In this document: piece by piece, positions 13,191 to 20,547 of the stretch
Numbering within the stretch: position 1 is the first letter of the stretch
How the letters are laid out: each line of letters begins with the position of its first letter
Virus record (IMG/VR): IMGVR_UViG_3300035034_000221
Coordinates: 1 to 28,334 of that record
Reading direction: 5' to 3' (one strand)
Source: a virus
DNA length: 28,334 bases
Notes under the pieces: model-generated
Told to the model about the DNA's origin: nothing
What the model saw: the letters and a program-made list of their open reading frames with translations, nothing else
Database searches by the model: none
Position numbers and translations under genes: made by a program

Positions 13191-14975
13191 TTACAATACT
13201 CTATCATAAAATTGTTTTTCTGTCAATATAATCATGTCTCTTTTTCTAGCATTCTTTACCTTAGACGATTGACTAGTAATATTATCAATAACAAGGAAGT
13301 CAGCATCCGATAAGTTGTTAACCATTGTGGCTTTGCCGCGAACTTTTTGTTCAACTTGTTTCTTTGTCATTCCAGACGGCATCTTACCTGTAATAATAAA
13401 CTTTGGCAGATCCTCTCCAGAATCTTCATCGAACTCTTCTGTAATAATAACATCCCAGTTTTCGTTAACAAACAACAAGATGTCTTGATACTCTTTATCC
13501 TGAAGAACCTTTTCAACTGTAATATTAACACCCGAGCTACTAACGATTTCATCAACGTCTAGATCGGTGCCTAGCGTAATGGCTTTAATATAATCATGAT
13601 AAAAATGTTTAAGAGAAGCTGTTGCGGTTCTACCAACACCATGAAAACCAAGGCTTGAGAATATAATAGACCCAGATATCGTTTTATTCTTTAAAACAGA
13701 TAACAACGTGTTTGCGCTTGAAATTAAACTGTTTGCTTTCAGCTTGTCTAATATTTCCTGATCATCAAGTTCTCTAACTTTAACCAAGTCTTCGTACGTG
13801 TAAATATTAAAGATCTCTTGGAGTTTATCAAAGCTCTTAAACCCGTCATACGTATAATACGTTTTCATAAAGTATCTAAGTGATTCGGCTTCTGTGTTGT
13901 GGTTGTTTGAATATGCATGTACGCCGTCTACTTTAAAGTTCTGCCATGGCCAAGGCGTACAATTTTCTTCTATTCCTGATATAACTTCAACAATATAAGG
14001 AATAATTTCGTTGCCCTTAGTTAATAATATCTTAGAACCAACACCAATTTTATTATCTGAAATAAACTTATAATTAAAACCAGAACACTTAGAACAATTC
14101 GTCCCATATAGTTCAACAGTTTCATAATGAATAATTGGGATTAGTTTACCGCCCTTATGAGAATTCCATTCAACTTGTGTTACAGTTGTTTCCGTTGTTT
14201 CGGTCTCAAACTTAAACGCATATGCTTGGTCTTTGTTGTTTGCATTAACATATACCACGCCGTCTACTGGAATATCAGAGTCAGATTTCCAAACCGTTCT
14301 GAGCTTTTCTTCAAGGTTTTCAACACGAACGGTCCATGGAGTTAAGCTCTTCATACCAAATTTATCTGTAATAGGAGTTTTTTCGTGAGCCACGAACGTA
14401 ACATATTCCAGCTTGTCTAATGACTTTGCATTTATAATACCAGAAACAGCATGTCTTGGAGTTGCATATTCGTCAGACAGATCTTTAGTAAATACAGAGT
14501 TAAGAATAATCAATTCGCCTCTAATTTCATATTTGCCTTTATCATCAACAGTCTTAGGAATACCAGGGATTAGTTTAACCTTTTCCATGATGTTAACGCC
14601 ATATTCACCATCGCCGCGTGTAGCAGCTAAAATCAACGACCCATTTTCATATTCTAAGATACACGACATACCATCAGCCTTCTGTGATAGAATATATAAA
14701 TCCCAGTCTTTATGAACGTCTTTAAAATCTTTAACTTTTGGGAGAGATTCGCGAATTGTGCAAGGAAGTTTAATCTTCTCACCATACACAGATATACCGA
14801 ACCCAACACCTTTAAGGACTTCACTCTTGGCGTTAATTGATTCTAGTTTATCTAAACAGTAATCAAATAAGATATCGTCCATTGATACCATGCCAAGATA
14901 ATAATCTTGAGATGCTTTAATAATTAGTGTTTCTAATTCAACAGACGATAGTTTATCAATATCAGAGCGTTTCAT
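13191..14975 (-). CDS. ligA: NAD+-dependent DNA ligase (LigA type) without zinc finger
   Basis: The 594-aa protein has a degenerate Ia-like N-terminus, then the nucleotidyltransferase motif KADG (K99 is adenylated; LSQKADGMSCILEY), TRGDG (119-123), EIRGELII, and an OB-fold segment ending IGVGSKILLTKGNEIIPYI. A helix-hairpin-helix region follows (SSLGFHGVGRTA) and the C-terminal 70 residues form a BRCT domain (FIITGKMPSGMTKKQ to EKQFYDRVL). The four-Cys zinc finger that normally follows the OB fold in LigA (about 670 aa) is not visible: only one Cys remains there. A CSKC pair lies earlier, inside the OB fold. It seals nicks at Okazaki fragments. T4 uses an unrelated ATP-dependent ligase. Shine-Dalgarno is weak (GAAAG). 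Confidence 0.92.
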   Translation of the reverse strand: MKRSDIDKLSSVELETLIIKASQDYYLGMVSMDDILFDYCLDKLESINAKSEVLKGVGFGISVYGEKIKLPCTIRESLPKVKDFKDVHKDWDLYILSQKADGMSCILEYENGSLILAATRGDGEYGVNIMEKVKLIPGIPKTVDDKGKYEIRGELIILNSVFTKDLSDEYATPRHAVSGIINAKSLDKLEYVTFVAHEKTPITDKFGMKSLTPWTVRVENLEEKLRTVWKSDSDIPVDGVVYVNANNKDQAYAFKFETETTETTVTQVEWNSHKGGKLIPIIHYETVELYGTNCSKCSGFNYKFISDNKIGVGSKILLTKGNEIIPYIVEVISGIEENCTPWPWQNFKVDGVHAYSNNHNTEAESLRYFMKTYYTYDGFKSFDKLQEIFNIYTYEDLVKVRELDDQEILDKLKANSLISSANTLLSVLKNKTISGSIIFSSLGFHGVGRTATASLKHFYHDYIKAITLGTDLDVDEIVSSSGVNITVEKVLQDKEYQDILLFVNENWDVIITEEFDEDSGEDLPKFIITGKMPSGMTKKQVEQKVRGKATMVNNLSDADFLVIDNITSQSSKVKNARKRDMIILTEKQFYDRVL

Positions 14976-14993
14976 TTTATATTCTTTCGTTTC

Positions 14994-15140
14994 TCATGTC
15001 ATTGCGTATAATTCGTTATACGCTGATGTTTTATCTACGTAATGGTATTTCATCTTGTTAAAAATTATTAGTACAAATATCATACTTAATAGTAAAACAA
15101 GAGCGCATAGAAGCTTTGTTGTGTTGGCGTTATACGACAT
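14994..15140 (-). CDS. small single-pass membrane protein (48 aa)
   Basis: Residues about 9-29 form one strongly hydrophobic helix (LLCALVLLLSMIFVLIIF) after a short polar start MSYNANTTK, with a basic side after it (NKMKYHY). I chose the ATG at 15140, which overlaps the stop of the 97-aa gene (ATGTCGTATAA); an upstream in-frame start at 15176 lies within that gene. The ligase gene follows 18 bases later. Function unknown. Confidence 0.55.
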   Translation of the reverse strand: MSYNANTTKLLCALVLLLSMIFVLIIFNKMKYHYVDKTSAYNELYAMT

Positions 15141-15423
15141 ATACTTTTTCTGGGCGTACCGGTGTACCAAAGTCATTTATAACTTCATGTGTTATTCTAT
15201 CAATATAGTATCCGCGCAGAATAAGATCGTTGTTGTATGCATATTGCGTATGTTTAATAACAATATCATATTCTTTAGCCATGGAACCTTCGTTTACACC
15301 AGGATTTTTATATCTGACAATTTTATTTTTCCATTCTATTAGTGCAGGATCAAAATCATCATCGCTTGAAATGTTAAAAACAGAAGGGATAATTGAGTTT
15401 TTTAATTGTTGGTTCATTGTCAT
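15130..15423 (-). CDS. hypothetical protein (97 aa)
   Basis: Not recognised. A soluble, slightly acidic protein with a Tyr-rich C-terminal half (YDIVIKHTQYAYNNDLILRG, then a TPVRPEKVYVV tail). The ATG at 15423 follows GAAAG by about 8 bases; the Met two codons on is equally possible. A promoter-like sequence lies at 15466-15494. It starts a small unit ending in the ligase. Bases 15495-15635 upstream hold no gene that I can support. Confidence 0.6.
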   Translation of the reverse strand: MTMNQQLKNSIIPSVFNISSDDDFDPALIEWKNKIVRYKNPGVNEGSMAKEYDIVIKHTQYAYNNDLILRGYYIDRITHEVINDFGTPVRPEKVYVV

Positions 15424-15465
15424 GATATATCTTTCAATTTGTTATTTGTTCGTTTCAATATAATT

Positions 15466-15494
15466 ATATTACAACAGAACCATATGGATGTAAA
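15466..15494 (-). promoter_or_regulatory. possible weak sigma70 promoter
   Basis: TTTACA (15494-15489) and TAATAT (15471-15466) are 17 bases apart on the minus strand, in the 212-base gap before the 97-aa gene. A perfect TATAAT overlaps but at 20-base spacing. This gap is the natural place for a promoter of the ligase unit, but the match is modest. Confidence 0.35.
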
Positions 15495-15635
15495 CCATTA
15501 AAATGCATTTAAATGTAACTTTTTTCATCGACTGATGGATTACCAATAGACGTCGTTTTAAATGATTTTTAAGCTAAATTCGTGTTTAATATCAACTACT
15601 TATTTTCGAGTATTCTCATAGATACCATGATATTA

Positions 15636-16094
15636 TTAGACATATTCGTAGTGTGTATATTTAAAAGTAACAGATCCCATTGGCTGGTTTTGAAATTCTG
15701 ATTCGGCCGCTGAAAATTTAATGCCAGATATAAATGTAGGCGAGCACGAATAAAATTTAACCATTTTATTTTCGTTCATATTATTATCTAGAACAGATAT
15801 TGTTATGTCTGTTAAATATTCACCAGTTTGCGTAGAAGCTTGAACCATCCATGAAACTATATCTCTCCAGCCAGCTAAGTCTTTATTAATAAGAAATGAT
15901 ATCTGTAGATCGTCAAACCTCATTTTATCACCAGTTGCATACGCATCAATATAAGTATTTGTTGGTACGTTAACACTTTGTAGTGACACTGATGGAATAG
16001 TTACATCTTGTGCAAAGTATTGAATGTCTTGAAACTTGTCAATACTAATAACAAATTTATTTGGGGATAGTAAATCTAACGTTCTCGTGGCCAT
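15636..16094 (-). CDS. T4-like tail tube / baseplate-fold protein (152 aa)
   Basis: The sequence (SPNKFVISIDKFQDIQYFAQ, then TIPSVSLQSVNVPTN, TGDKMRFDDLQISFLINKDL, WRDIVSWMVQ) follows the pattern of the short tube-fold proteins of T4-like phages of aquatic bacteria: F-x-F/I near the start, IPS-x-S-L, a GD-x-x-x-F-x-x-L-x-I-x-F core strand and a W-x-x-I-x-x-W-M helix. The strand-helix layout is that of gp19-type tube or tube-initiator subunits, which stack as hexameric rings. Which ring it forms cannot be told from sequence alone. It follows the ParB-like gene by 7 bases, under the late element at 16530. Confidence 0.65.
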   Translation of the reverse strand: MATRTLDLLSPNKFVISIDKFQDIQYFAQDVTIPSVSLQSVNVPTNTYIDAYATGDKMRFDDLQISFLINKDLAGWRDIVSWMVQASTQTGEYLTDITISVLDNNMNENKMVKFYSCSPTFISGIKFSAAESEFQNQPMGSVTFKYTHYEYV

Positions 16095-16101
16095 GTGTTA
16101 G

Positions 16102-16524
16102 TTATTCCTGATATTCTATAAAGTCTGCAGATTTCAACATAAGAATTATTTCTTTAACCGTTGCGTTTACTCTAATAGCTTCTATTGGTTCTTTTAATAT
16201 TTGAGCACATATAACTCTATGGTTGTCATCTATTACACAATTGGCTGAAGACACGAATATTTTACCGTTCTTATTAAGATTTTCTTTAGACTTTATCATT
16301 GATTCTATTTTGTCTTTATGAAAATTGCACTGAGCAAAATTTATATCCTCCGAAGGAACGGTTTCGGCTTTGTGCTCAATGTGATGGGCGTCTAATAGAT
16401 CTTTAAATTTCTGTACGTTATCTGCCTTAATCTGTGGCATGTGCTCGCGCTTGATTTCCATGCTATTGATTGTAGCATCAGCAATGTGATTGTCTATTAC
16501 ACAATTTTCTAGAAAAGTTAGCAT
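16102..16524 (-). CDS. ParB-like (partition-nuclease fold) phage protein
   Basis: The 140-aa product resembles a family common in T4-like marine phages: KREHMPQIKADNVQKFKDLL, VPSEDINFAQCNFHKDKIESM, IFVSSANCVIDDNHRVICAQ. The last segment occupies the ParB-type place IVSxDGYIIDGHHR, but with DDNHR in place of DGHHR, so a nuclease or CTPase activity is uncertain. The N-terminus begins MLTF, as does the partial gene at the right edge. A TATAAATA late element ends exactly five bases before the ATG at 16524 and no Shine-Dalgarno is present, so a leaderless mRNA is predicted. It is co-transcribed with the tube-like gene. Confidence 0.65.
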   Translation of the reverse strand: MLTFLENCVIDNHIADATINSMEIKREHMPQIKADNVQKFKDLLDAHHIEHKAETVPSEDINFAQCNFHKDKIESMIKSKENLNKNGKIFVSSANCVIDDNHRVICAQILKEPIEAIRVNATVKEIILMLKSADFIEYQE

Positions 16525-16529
16525 GAATT

Positions 16530-16537
16530 TATTTATA
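16530..16537 (-). promoter_or_regulatory. T4-type late promoter, leaderless geometry
   Basis: Exact TATAAATA on the minus strand, overlapping the stop of the 180-aa gene, then AATTC and ATG. With the T4 late-promoter geometry (element at -13 to -6) position +1 is the A of the ATG at 16524. Confidence 0.65.
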
Positions 16538-17075
16538 TGTTGCTTTCCTGTTCATCTAATCTGGCCAGCCGATCTTCTAGATCTTTACGTTGTTTATCTT
16601 TTCTGGCTTTATTATTAACATCTTTGGCTTTTGCATACCAGTCTTCTAACAACTTAAACAATTCTACAACGTCATTATCTGTTACATAAAAGTAATCGTT
16701 TAATGCGTCGTAATGAAAAACACAACTTTCATCCTTAATTGAACTTAGACCAGTATTAACACAATCTTCGCCAAAGAGGTCATATTGGCTTATTTTTATA
16801 CGCCATAGATATGTGTTATCTTTAACAATAACAGAACTATTAAAAATCTTTGATCCAGCTTTCATATACCATCTGCATACACCGTGGTATAAATCAGCTA
16901 CGCTACTATATGATACATTAACACTTCCAGTATATTTTTCGTTTAGTTTGTATTTAATGATCGTATCGTGTAAAACTTTGTTATCTGAGAATCTTAAAGC
17001 AAAATCCTGGCTATCTAACATTTTTTGTTTAAGAGTGTCCAGTTCCTCTTGATATTGTGGAATTAATTCTTTCAT
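16533..17075 (-). CDS. hypothetical protein (180 aa) with terminal coiled coils
   Basis: Not recognised. The N-terminal 25 residues and the C-terminal 45 (NNKARKDKQRKDLEDRLARL) are helical and charged; the middle has an alternating aromatic/polar pattern (YTGSVNVSYSSVADLYHGVC, YLWRIKISQYDLFGEDCVN) suggesting a small alpha/beta domain. The ATG at 17075 follows GAAAGAG by 8 bases. That ribosome site and ATG form part of a short tandem duplication (AACAGATGAAAGA twice). It follows the 54-aa gene by 3 bases and belongs to the early RNA ligase/ACP unit. Confidence 0.6.
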   Translation of the reverse strand: MKELIPQYQEELDTLKQKMLDSQDFALRFSDNKVLHDTIIKYKLNEKYTGSVNVSYSSVADLYHGVCRWYMKAGSKIFNSSVIVKDNTYLWRIKISQYDLFGEDCVNTGLSSIKDESCVFHYDALNDYFYVTDNDVVELFKLLEDWYAKAKDVNNKARKDKQRKDLEDRLARLDEQESNI

Positions 17076-17078
17076 CTG

Positions 17079-17243
17079 TTAAACTCTTTCATCTGTTGTT
17101 ATATAATCTTTAATATTACCAGCGATGAACACTTTCAATGTTTTACCATCGTCCTGTTCACTAAACGAAATTTCGCCACGAACAACCATGGCTCTACCAT
17201 TTGAATCAATAATCTCAAACCTGTTAACCGTTTTGTTTTCCAC
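17079..17243 (-). CDS. hypothetical protein (54 aa, GTG start)
   Basis: A GTG at 17243, one base after the RNA ligase stop, opens a 54-codon frame. It has CGGAG 10 bases upstream and ends four bases before the next ATG. The product reads like a compact beta-hairpin domain: RFEIIDSNGRAMVVRGEISF, then GKTLKVFIAGNIKDYI. Not recognised. Spacing, ribosome site and amino-acid make-up support a real gene. Confidence 0.65.
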   Translation of the reverse strand: MENKTVNRFEIIDSNGRAMVVRGEISFSEQDDGKTLKVFIAGNIKDYITTDERV

Positions 17244-17244
17244 T

Positions 17245-18486
17245 TTAATAATACTCCGTTGCGTTTTTACGTAAAAGGTAATCTGGACTAACGAATTTCA
17301 GTTGGGCACGGTTGCCTGGTAGTCCTCTAACGTCGTTTCTTTCTTTAAATAGCGGGCGGATGACAACACCCTCACGAATACAAGTCCCATTACCAGTTAC
17401 AGTTTTACCATCACGATGTTCAATTGCAACTTCTTTAGAATATGGCCCTTTATATAACGCATCAACAATAGGCATACCAAACTCTTCTTTCATCTCTTCA
17501 AGTTCAAACCACGATGAAAACGATTCCGTGCTTCCTGTACTGTCAATGTTATTATATAAAACATCAAACACTCTAACTTGTGGTGATTGTTCGCCGTATG
17601 ATAAATCCTGTATACCTGCGCCATAGATTTCTCCAAAGATATAAATCATTATATCTGTTTGATCTCCATCACCCAACATTCTATCAATAATACCAGTGTC
17701 GATAAACAATTCGTTTAATGTTTTTACATATATATTATCATGGTTGTTTGGGACGTTTAGTTGAACTACACCCCTAGAACCTAAACCCTTTGAAGTTACA
17801 TAAACATAAACATCACGATTACCAAGTTTAATAATATCGCCATTGTCCAATAAAGATTCTATTTGTGGTTTGCCGTTAAACTTATCACCAGACAAAATAC
17901 CAATTTGAACGTTTGTTCCATGAATCTTTTCAAGAATAACAACGTCTTCCCCATCTTTAAACACGTCTGTGTATCTTTGTATGTTCTCAATGTCGTATTT
18001 TCTGGTATACCCACGCATATTACCCGATAGTTGGCCTCGCATCTGTGCTGGAACAATTACTTCACGTTTTGTAATGTTTAGAAAATTAGAAGCGTCTTCA
18101 CCATCAGACATATAATAGTTTAAACCAAGTGGAATTGTTAGTTTAATAACGTCGTTTGATTCTTTGTAAACGTTACCGTATAAAATACCCTGACTAATCT
18201 CACCACGAAGTTTAATAATCTTTACTCGGTTGCCCTTAGAACCAGACAACATCCCAATTTTCTTTTCTTCGTTCCAAAACCCCATTACACACAATAGATC
18301 TTCATCTAGTATTGAATCTTCTGGTATATAAACAACGTAATCGCCTTCTTTATATCTATGAGAACCGTCTTCAAGTTTACCAGTTATACACTGATACCCA
18401 AGAACTTCTACTATTGATAATCTATCGGCGTTTGGGTGGTCTCTTACTGAAAGGACTTTAGTAAGGGGGCAAGAGTGTGTTGACAT
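17245..18486 (-). CDS. Rnl5-type RNA ligase
   Basis: The 413-aa protein has two parts. Residues 8-105 form an OB-like N-terminal domain (KVLSVRDHPNADRLSIVEVL, YKEGDYVVYIPEDSIL, GNRVKIIKLRGEISQGILYG), the arrangement known from the Deinococcus radiodurans RNA ligase (Rnl5 family). Residues about 150-413 are the ligase core: LEKIHGTN with K187 as adenylated lysine (motif I KxHGxN), FGEIYG (motif IIIa), REGVVIRP (motif IV), QLKFVS (motif V). It joins RNA 3'-OH and 5'-phosphate ends; the D. radiodurans enzyme seals nicks with a 3'-OH RNA strand. Phage RNA ligases often repair tRNAs cut by host anticodon nucleases. Shine-Dalgarno AAGGA is 10 bases upstream; acyl carrier protein gene precedes by 14 bases. 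Confidence 0.87.
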   Translation of the reverse strand: MSTHSCPLTKVLSVRDHPNADRLSIVEVLGYQCITGKLEDGSHRYKEGDYVVYIPEDSILDEDLLCVMGFWNEEKKIGMLSGSKGNRVKIIKLRGEISQGILYGNVYKESNDVIKLTIPLGLNYYMSDGEDASNFLNITKREVIVPAQMRGQLSGNMRGYTRKYDIENIQRYTDVFKDGEDVVILEKIHGTNVQIGILSGDKFNGKPQIESLLDNGDIIKLGNRDVYVYVTSKGLGSRGVVQLNVPNNHDNIYVKTLNELFIDTGIIDRMLGDGDQTDIMIYIFGEIYGAGIQDLSYGEQSPQVRVFDVLYNNIDSTGSTESFSSWFELEEMKEEFGMPIVDALYKGPYSKEVAIEHRDGKTVTGNGTCIREGVVIRPLFKERNDVRGLPGNRAQLKFVSPDYLLRKNATEYY

Positions 18487-18500
18487 GTTTGCAGATTTCC

Positions 18501-18755
18501 TTAATTGATTTTTGATTCTACTAGTTTGATAATGTCGCCGACGGTTTCTTTGCCTGAAATTTCAGAATCAGGTATTTCAATATTGAACACTTCTTCTAAG
18601 TGCATAACAACCTCAATACTGTCTAAGCTGTCTGCACCAAGATCTTGTTCCAAATTTTGATTTTCTTCGGTTAAGTGATCTCGACCAAGCGATAATACAT
18701 CTTGAATTGCTTTAATAACTTCGTCTTTGATATTCGATTGCGTAATAGTAACCAT
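18501..18755 (-). CDS. acpP: acyl carrier protein
   Basis: The 84-aa protein is a full-length ACP: DLGADSLDSIEVVMHLEEVF places the phosphopantetheine serine at S43 (D42-S43-L44), followed by the typical helix II and EIPDSE. A five-residue extension precedes the usual start. After modification by host holo-ACP synthase it could carry acyl chains to host or phage enzymes. Phage-borne ACPs are known from several large and marine phages but their role is unclear. Its partner here may be the membrane protein gene just upstream (3 bases away). Shine-Dalgarno GGAAAG lies before the ATG. Confidence 0.93.
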   Translation of the reverse strand: MVTITQSNIKDEVIKAIQDVLSLGRDHLTEENQNLEQDLGADSLDSIEVVMHLEEVFNIEIPDSEISGKETVGDIIKLVESKIN

Positions 18756-18758
18756 AAT

Positions 18759-19202
18759 TTAATTCTTTCCTATTGCTGCTTTAATGTTTGGGCCGATCGT
18801 TGCCATTATTGGTATTGCATGTTTTGGTTGTGTAAACGCAACAATGACTGTTATAATTAACAATGGAGAAAATAGAATCAACGCCAAGAAGTGGTAGAAG
18901 TATTCGGTGAAAGTAAAGCACGTTCTAAATTCAACAAAAACAGTTGTGTCGTTCTTAACACTCTCAATAACAATATTGCCTTTAAGTCCTGTCATTTTTA
19001 ATATATCACCAGCTTTTGAGATACCTTTAAACATATAACGGTTTACTTCTGAATTAGCTTTAAACATTGGTTCTGAGATATACCACGGTTTAATCTTTAC
19101 CCCAACAAAAGTGCCACGAAGAAACATAAGAGCGGTTTCCACAGTTTCTTCATGCGATACTCCAGTTTGGCGCTTAAAAGATATTAGATTGGTTCTTTGC
19201 AT
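18759..19202 (-). CDS. membrane-anchored protein of unknown function (147 aa)
   Basis: Not recognised. Residues 1-95 form a basic, beta-rich cytoplasmic-looking domain (VETALMFLRGTFVGVKIKPW, AGDILKMTGLKGNIVIESVK); residues about 101-127 form a hydrophobic helix (FYHFLALILFSPLLIITVIV); a short tail (IPIMATIGPNIKAAIGKN) follows, weakly hydrophobic. It starts with GAGGA 7 bases before the ATG, about 29 bases after the predicted start of its own promoter (19238-19266), and is followed 3 bases later by the ACP gene. A lipid- or acyl-linked function with ACP is possible but is inference from position. Confidence 0.65.
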   Translation of the reverse strand: MQRTNLISFKRQTGVSHEETVETALMFLRGTFVGVKIKPWYISEPMFKANSEVNRYMFKGISKAGDILKMTGLKGNIVIESVKNDTTVFVEFRTCFTFTEYFYHFLALILFSPLLIITVIVAFTQPKHAIPIMATIGPNIKAAIGKN

Positions 19203-19237
19203 TATATATTCCTCATTTTGTTTTAAATTATAAATCT

Positions 19238-19266
19238 GTTATACAACAAGTTTATATAGCAGTCAA
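19238..19266 (-). promoter_or_regulatory. early sigma70-type promoter for the ACP/RNA ligase unit
   Basis: TTGACT (19266-19261), 17 bases, TATAAC (19243-19238): one mismatch in each box. The start would be near 19231, 29 bases before the ATG at 19202. Confidence 0.7.
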
Positions 19267-19275
19267 TAGTTTTAT

Positions 19276-19596
19276 TTAGATAATTAAACCTTTGTTTGGC
19301 GTAATAATAGTAGAAGACCCAGTTACTTTTTTATAAAGTGCTGCAAGATCTTCGTTGGCTTCTTGACAATACACAACGGTCGCAACATTGAACTTAATGG
19401 TTTTTGTCTTTGTAAAATGCGTCATGTGATCAAAATGCGGCTGAGCTTGTGCGCCAGGATTATCTTGAACCAAATATACTGCAACTGGATTATCAAGAAT
19501 AACAATTCTATCATCAAGCTGGGCGTTAACTTCATCAAATTCGCCAACAACGTTTTTGCCATTGATTAGTTCTAGTGTGTAAATTTTCTTTATCAT
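19276..19596 (-). CDS. Sm/Hfq-like fold protein (tentative)
   Basis: The 106-aa protein has the strand pattern of Sm-like proteins seen in T4-like marine phages: YTLELINGKNVVGEFDEV (strands 1-2 with the ING turn), DRIVILDNPVAVYLVQ (strands 3-4 with the conserved NP), a loop with several His, then KTIKFNVATVVYCQEANED (strand 5) and a C-terminal helix plus IITP tail. Sm-like proteins bind RNA as rings; whether this one does is unknown. Perfect early promoter at 19638-19666, about 35 bases of leader. No strong Shine-Dalgarno site (AGGTTTATAAC). Assignment is by pattern only. Confidence 0.5.
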   Translation of the reverse strand: MIKKIYTLELINGKNVVGEFDEVNAQLDDRIVILDNPVAVYLVQDNPGAQAQPHFDHMTHFTKTKTIKFNVATVVYCQEANEDLAALYKKVTGSSTIITPNKGLII

Positions 19597-19637
19597 TTTG
19601 TTATAAACCTATTCTTTTTATTTTTAATCATGTTTGT

Positions 19638-19666
19638 ATTATATACTATTAATTGGTGGATGTCAA
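19638..19666 (-). promoter_or_regulatory. consensus early sigma70 promoter (leftward)
   Basis: TTGACA (19666-19661), 17 bases, TATAAT (19643-19638), exact consensus. It drives the Sm-like gene. Only four bases separate its -35 from the rightward late element at 19671-19678. Confidence 0.87.
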
Positions 19667-19670
19667 CCCA

Positions 19671-19678
19671 AATAAATA
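19671..19678 (+). promoter_or_regulatory. T4-type late promoter variant, leaderless geometry (rightward)
   Basis: AATAAATA (7 of 8 matches to TATAAATA), then AAATT, then the ATG of the glycosyltransferase at 19684. The spacing equals that at 16530 and 23463, so transcription is predicted to begin at the ATG. Confidence 0.5.
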
Positions 19679-19683
19679 AAATT

Positions 19684-20547
19684 ATGAAAAGAATTGGAAT
19701 ATATTATAACTGTAAATCGCAACATCAAATACGATATGCCTCACAAATGGCAATTGGAATGAAAAAACTTGGTTGTAGAGTTGACGTAATTCCAAAAGAT
19801 AGTACAGCTGTAAACGTTGAAAAATATGATTGTATTGCTTTTTGGGCCCACAAAGAAAGAAGATTAATGGAACTAGCAAGACAAGCAAAAGTTCCATATT
19901 TGGTAATGGAACGGGCATATCTTGGCGACAGACACAATTGGTTGTCTTTGGGTTTTAACGGTCTTAATGGTAGAGCTCGGTTTAATAATAAACACATAAC
20001 ATCAACAGAGCGGTTTAACAAATATTGGAAGATGAAAGATTGGAAAGTAAAAGAATCTGGGTATGTTCTGGTAATTGGGCAAGTTGCAGGCGATGCGTCG
20101 CATTCTCACGTAAGCATTGGTGATTGGTATATTAATACAATTTCTAATCTGGTTAGACTTGGACATAACGTTGTTTTTAGACCCCATCCTTTAGACAAAA
20201 ACAATTCCTTACATTGTATTAGAGGATTGGCCTGTAACATTGATCAGTGTAAGAACTTAGAAGATCATTTTACAGACGAATCAAATTGTAAAGCGGTGGT
20301 TACTTTTAATTCTAATTCTGGAGTTTTGTCTGTCATGAACGGCATACCAACGTTCTCCCAAGATTGCGGATCAATGGTTTATAGTGTTGCCAGTCACGAT
20401 TTAAACAAATTGATACAAACACCATGTAGAAACGACTGGGCCGCGAAAATAGCATATACACAATGGTTGCCAGAAGAGTTGGAATCTGGAGAATTTTGGG
20501 AACACTTAACGTCTACCAACACTACCGATTGCTTTAGCAAGTATTAG
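19684..20547 (+). CDS. Kdo-transferase/capsule-synthesis-like GT-B glycosyltransferase
   Basis: The 287-aa protein has the C-terminal nucleotide-sugar half of capsule-polysaccharide (KpsC/KpsS-like) transferases: YVLVIGQVAGDASHS (127-141), NVVFRPHPLDKNN (162-174), then AVVTFNSNSGVLSVMNGIPTF (a 21-residue stretch of which NSNSG at 209-213 is the core), and QWLPEELESGEFW (260-272). The N-terminal half is a short Rossmann-like domain (MKRIGIYYNCKSQHQIRYAS). It is the only rightward gene between 1 and 23475. It could glycosylate phage DNA bases, virion proteins or host surface sugars. I chose the ATG at 19684 because the longer frame (from 19630) would include the promoter region. It ends overlapping the RNase H-like gene tail-to-tail by 4 bases. 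Confidence 0.72.
   Translation: MKRIGIYYNCKSQHQIRYASQMAIGMKKLGCRVDVIPKDSTAVNVEKYDCIAFWAHKERRLMELARQAKVPYLVMERAYLGDRHNWLSLGFNGLNGRARFNNKHITSTERFNKYWKMKDWKVKESGYVLVIGQVAGDASHSHVSIGDWYINTISNLVRLGHNVVFRPHPLDKNNSLHCIRGLACNIDQCKNLEDHFTDESNCKAVVTFNSNSGVLSVMNGIPTFSQDCGSMVYSVASHDLNKLIQTPCRNDWAAKIAYTQWLPEELESGEFWEHLTSTNTTDCFSKY

Noticed and set aside
13198-13226. TTGACA-17-TAGAGT in the 3' end of the ligase gene as a promoter for the 89-aa gene.
   Set aside because: The -10 matches only 4 of 6 positions and the predicted start would fall on the ATG; no support beyond the -35 box.
15495-15635. A gene or regulatory RNA in the 212-base gap upstream of 15423.
   Set aside because: Only 10- and 19-codon frames without ribosome sites, and short A/T palindromes without a T-tract, are visible.
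17071-17095. Tandem AACAGATGAAAGA copies forming a six-codon upstream ORF (MKEFNR).
   Set aside because: It lies inside the end of the 54-aa gene and simply supplies the ribosome site; a regulatory uORF is not needed to explain it.
20518-20545. Hairpin TTGCT-TT-AGCAA as a terminator between the convergent genes.
   Set aside because: Five-base stem with a two-base loop and no U-tract in either direction.
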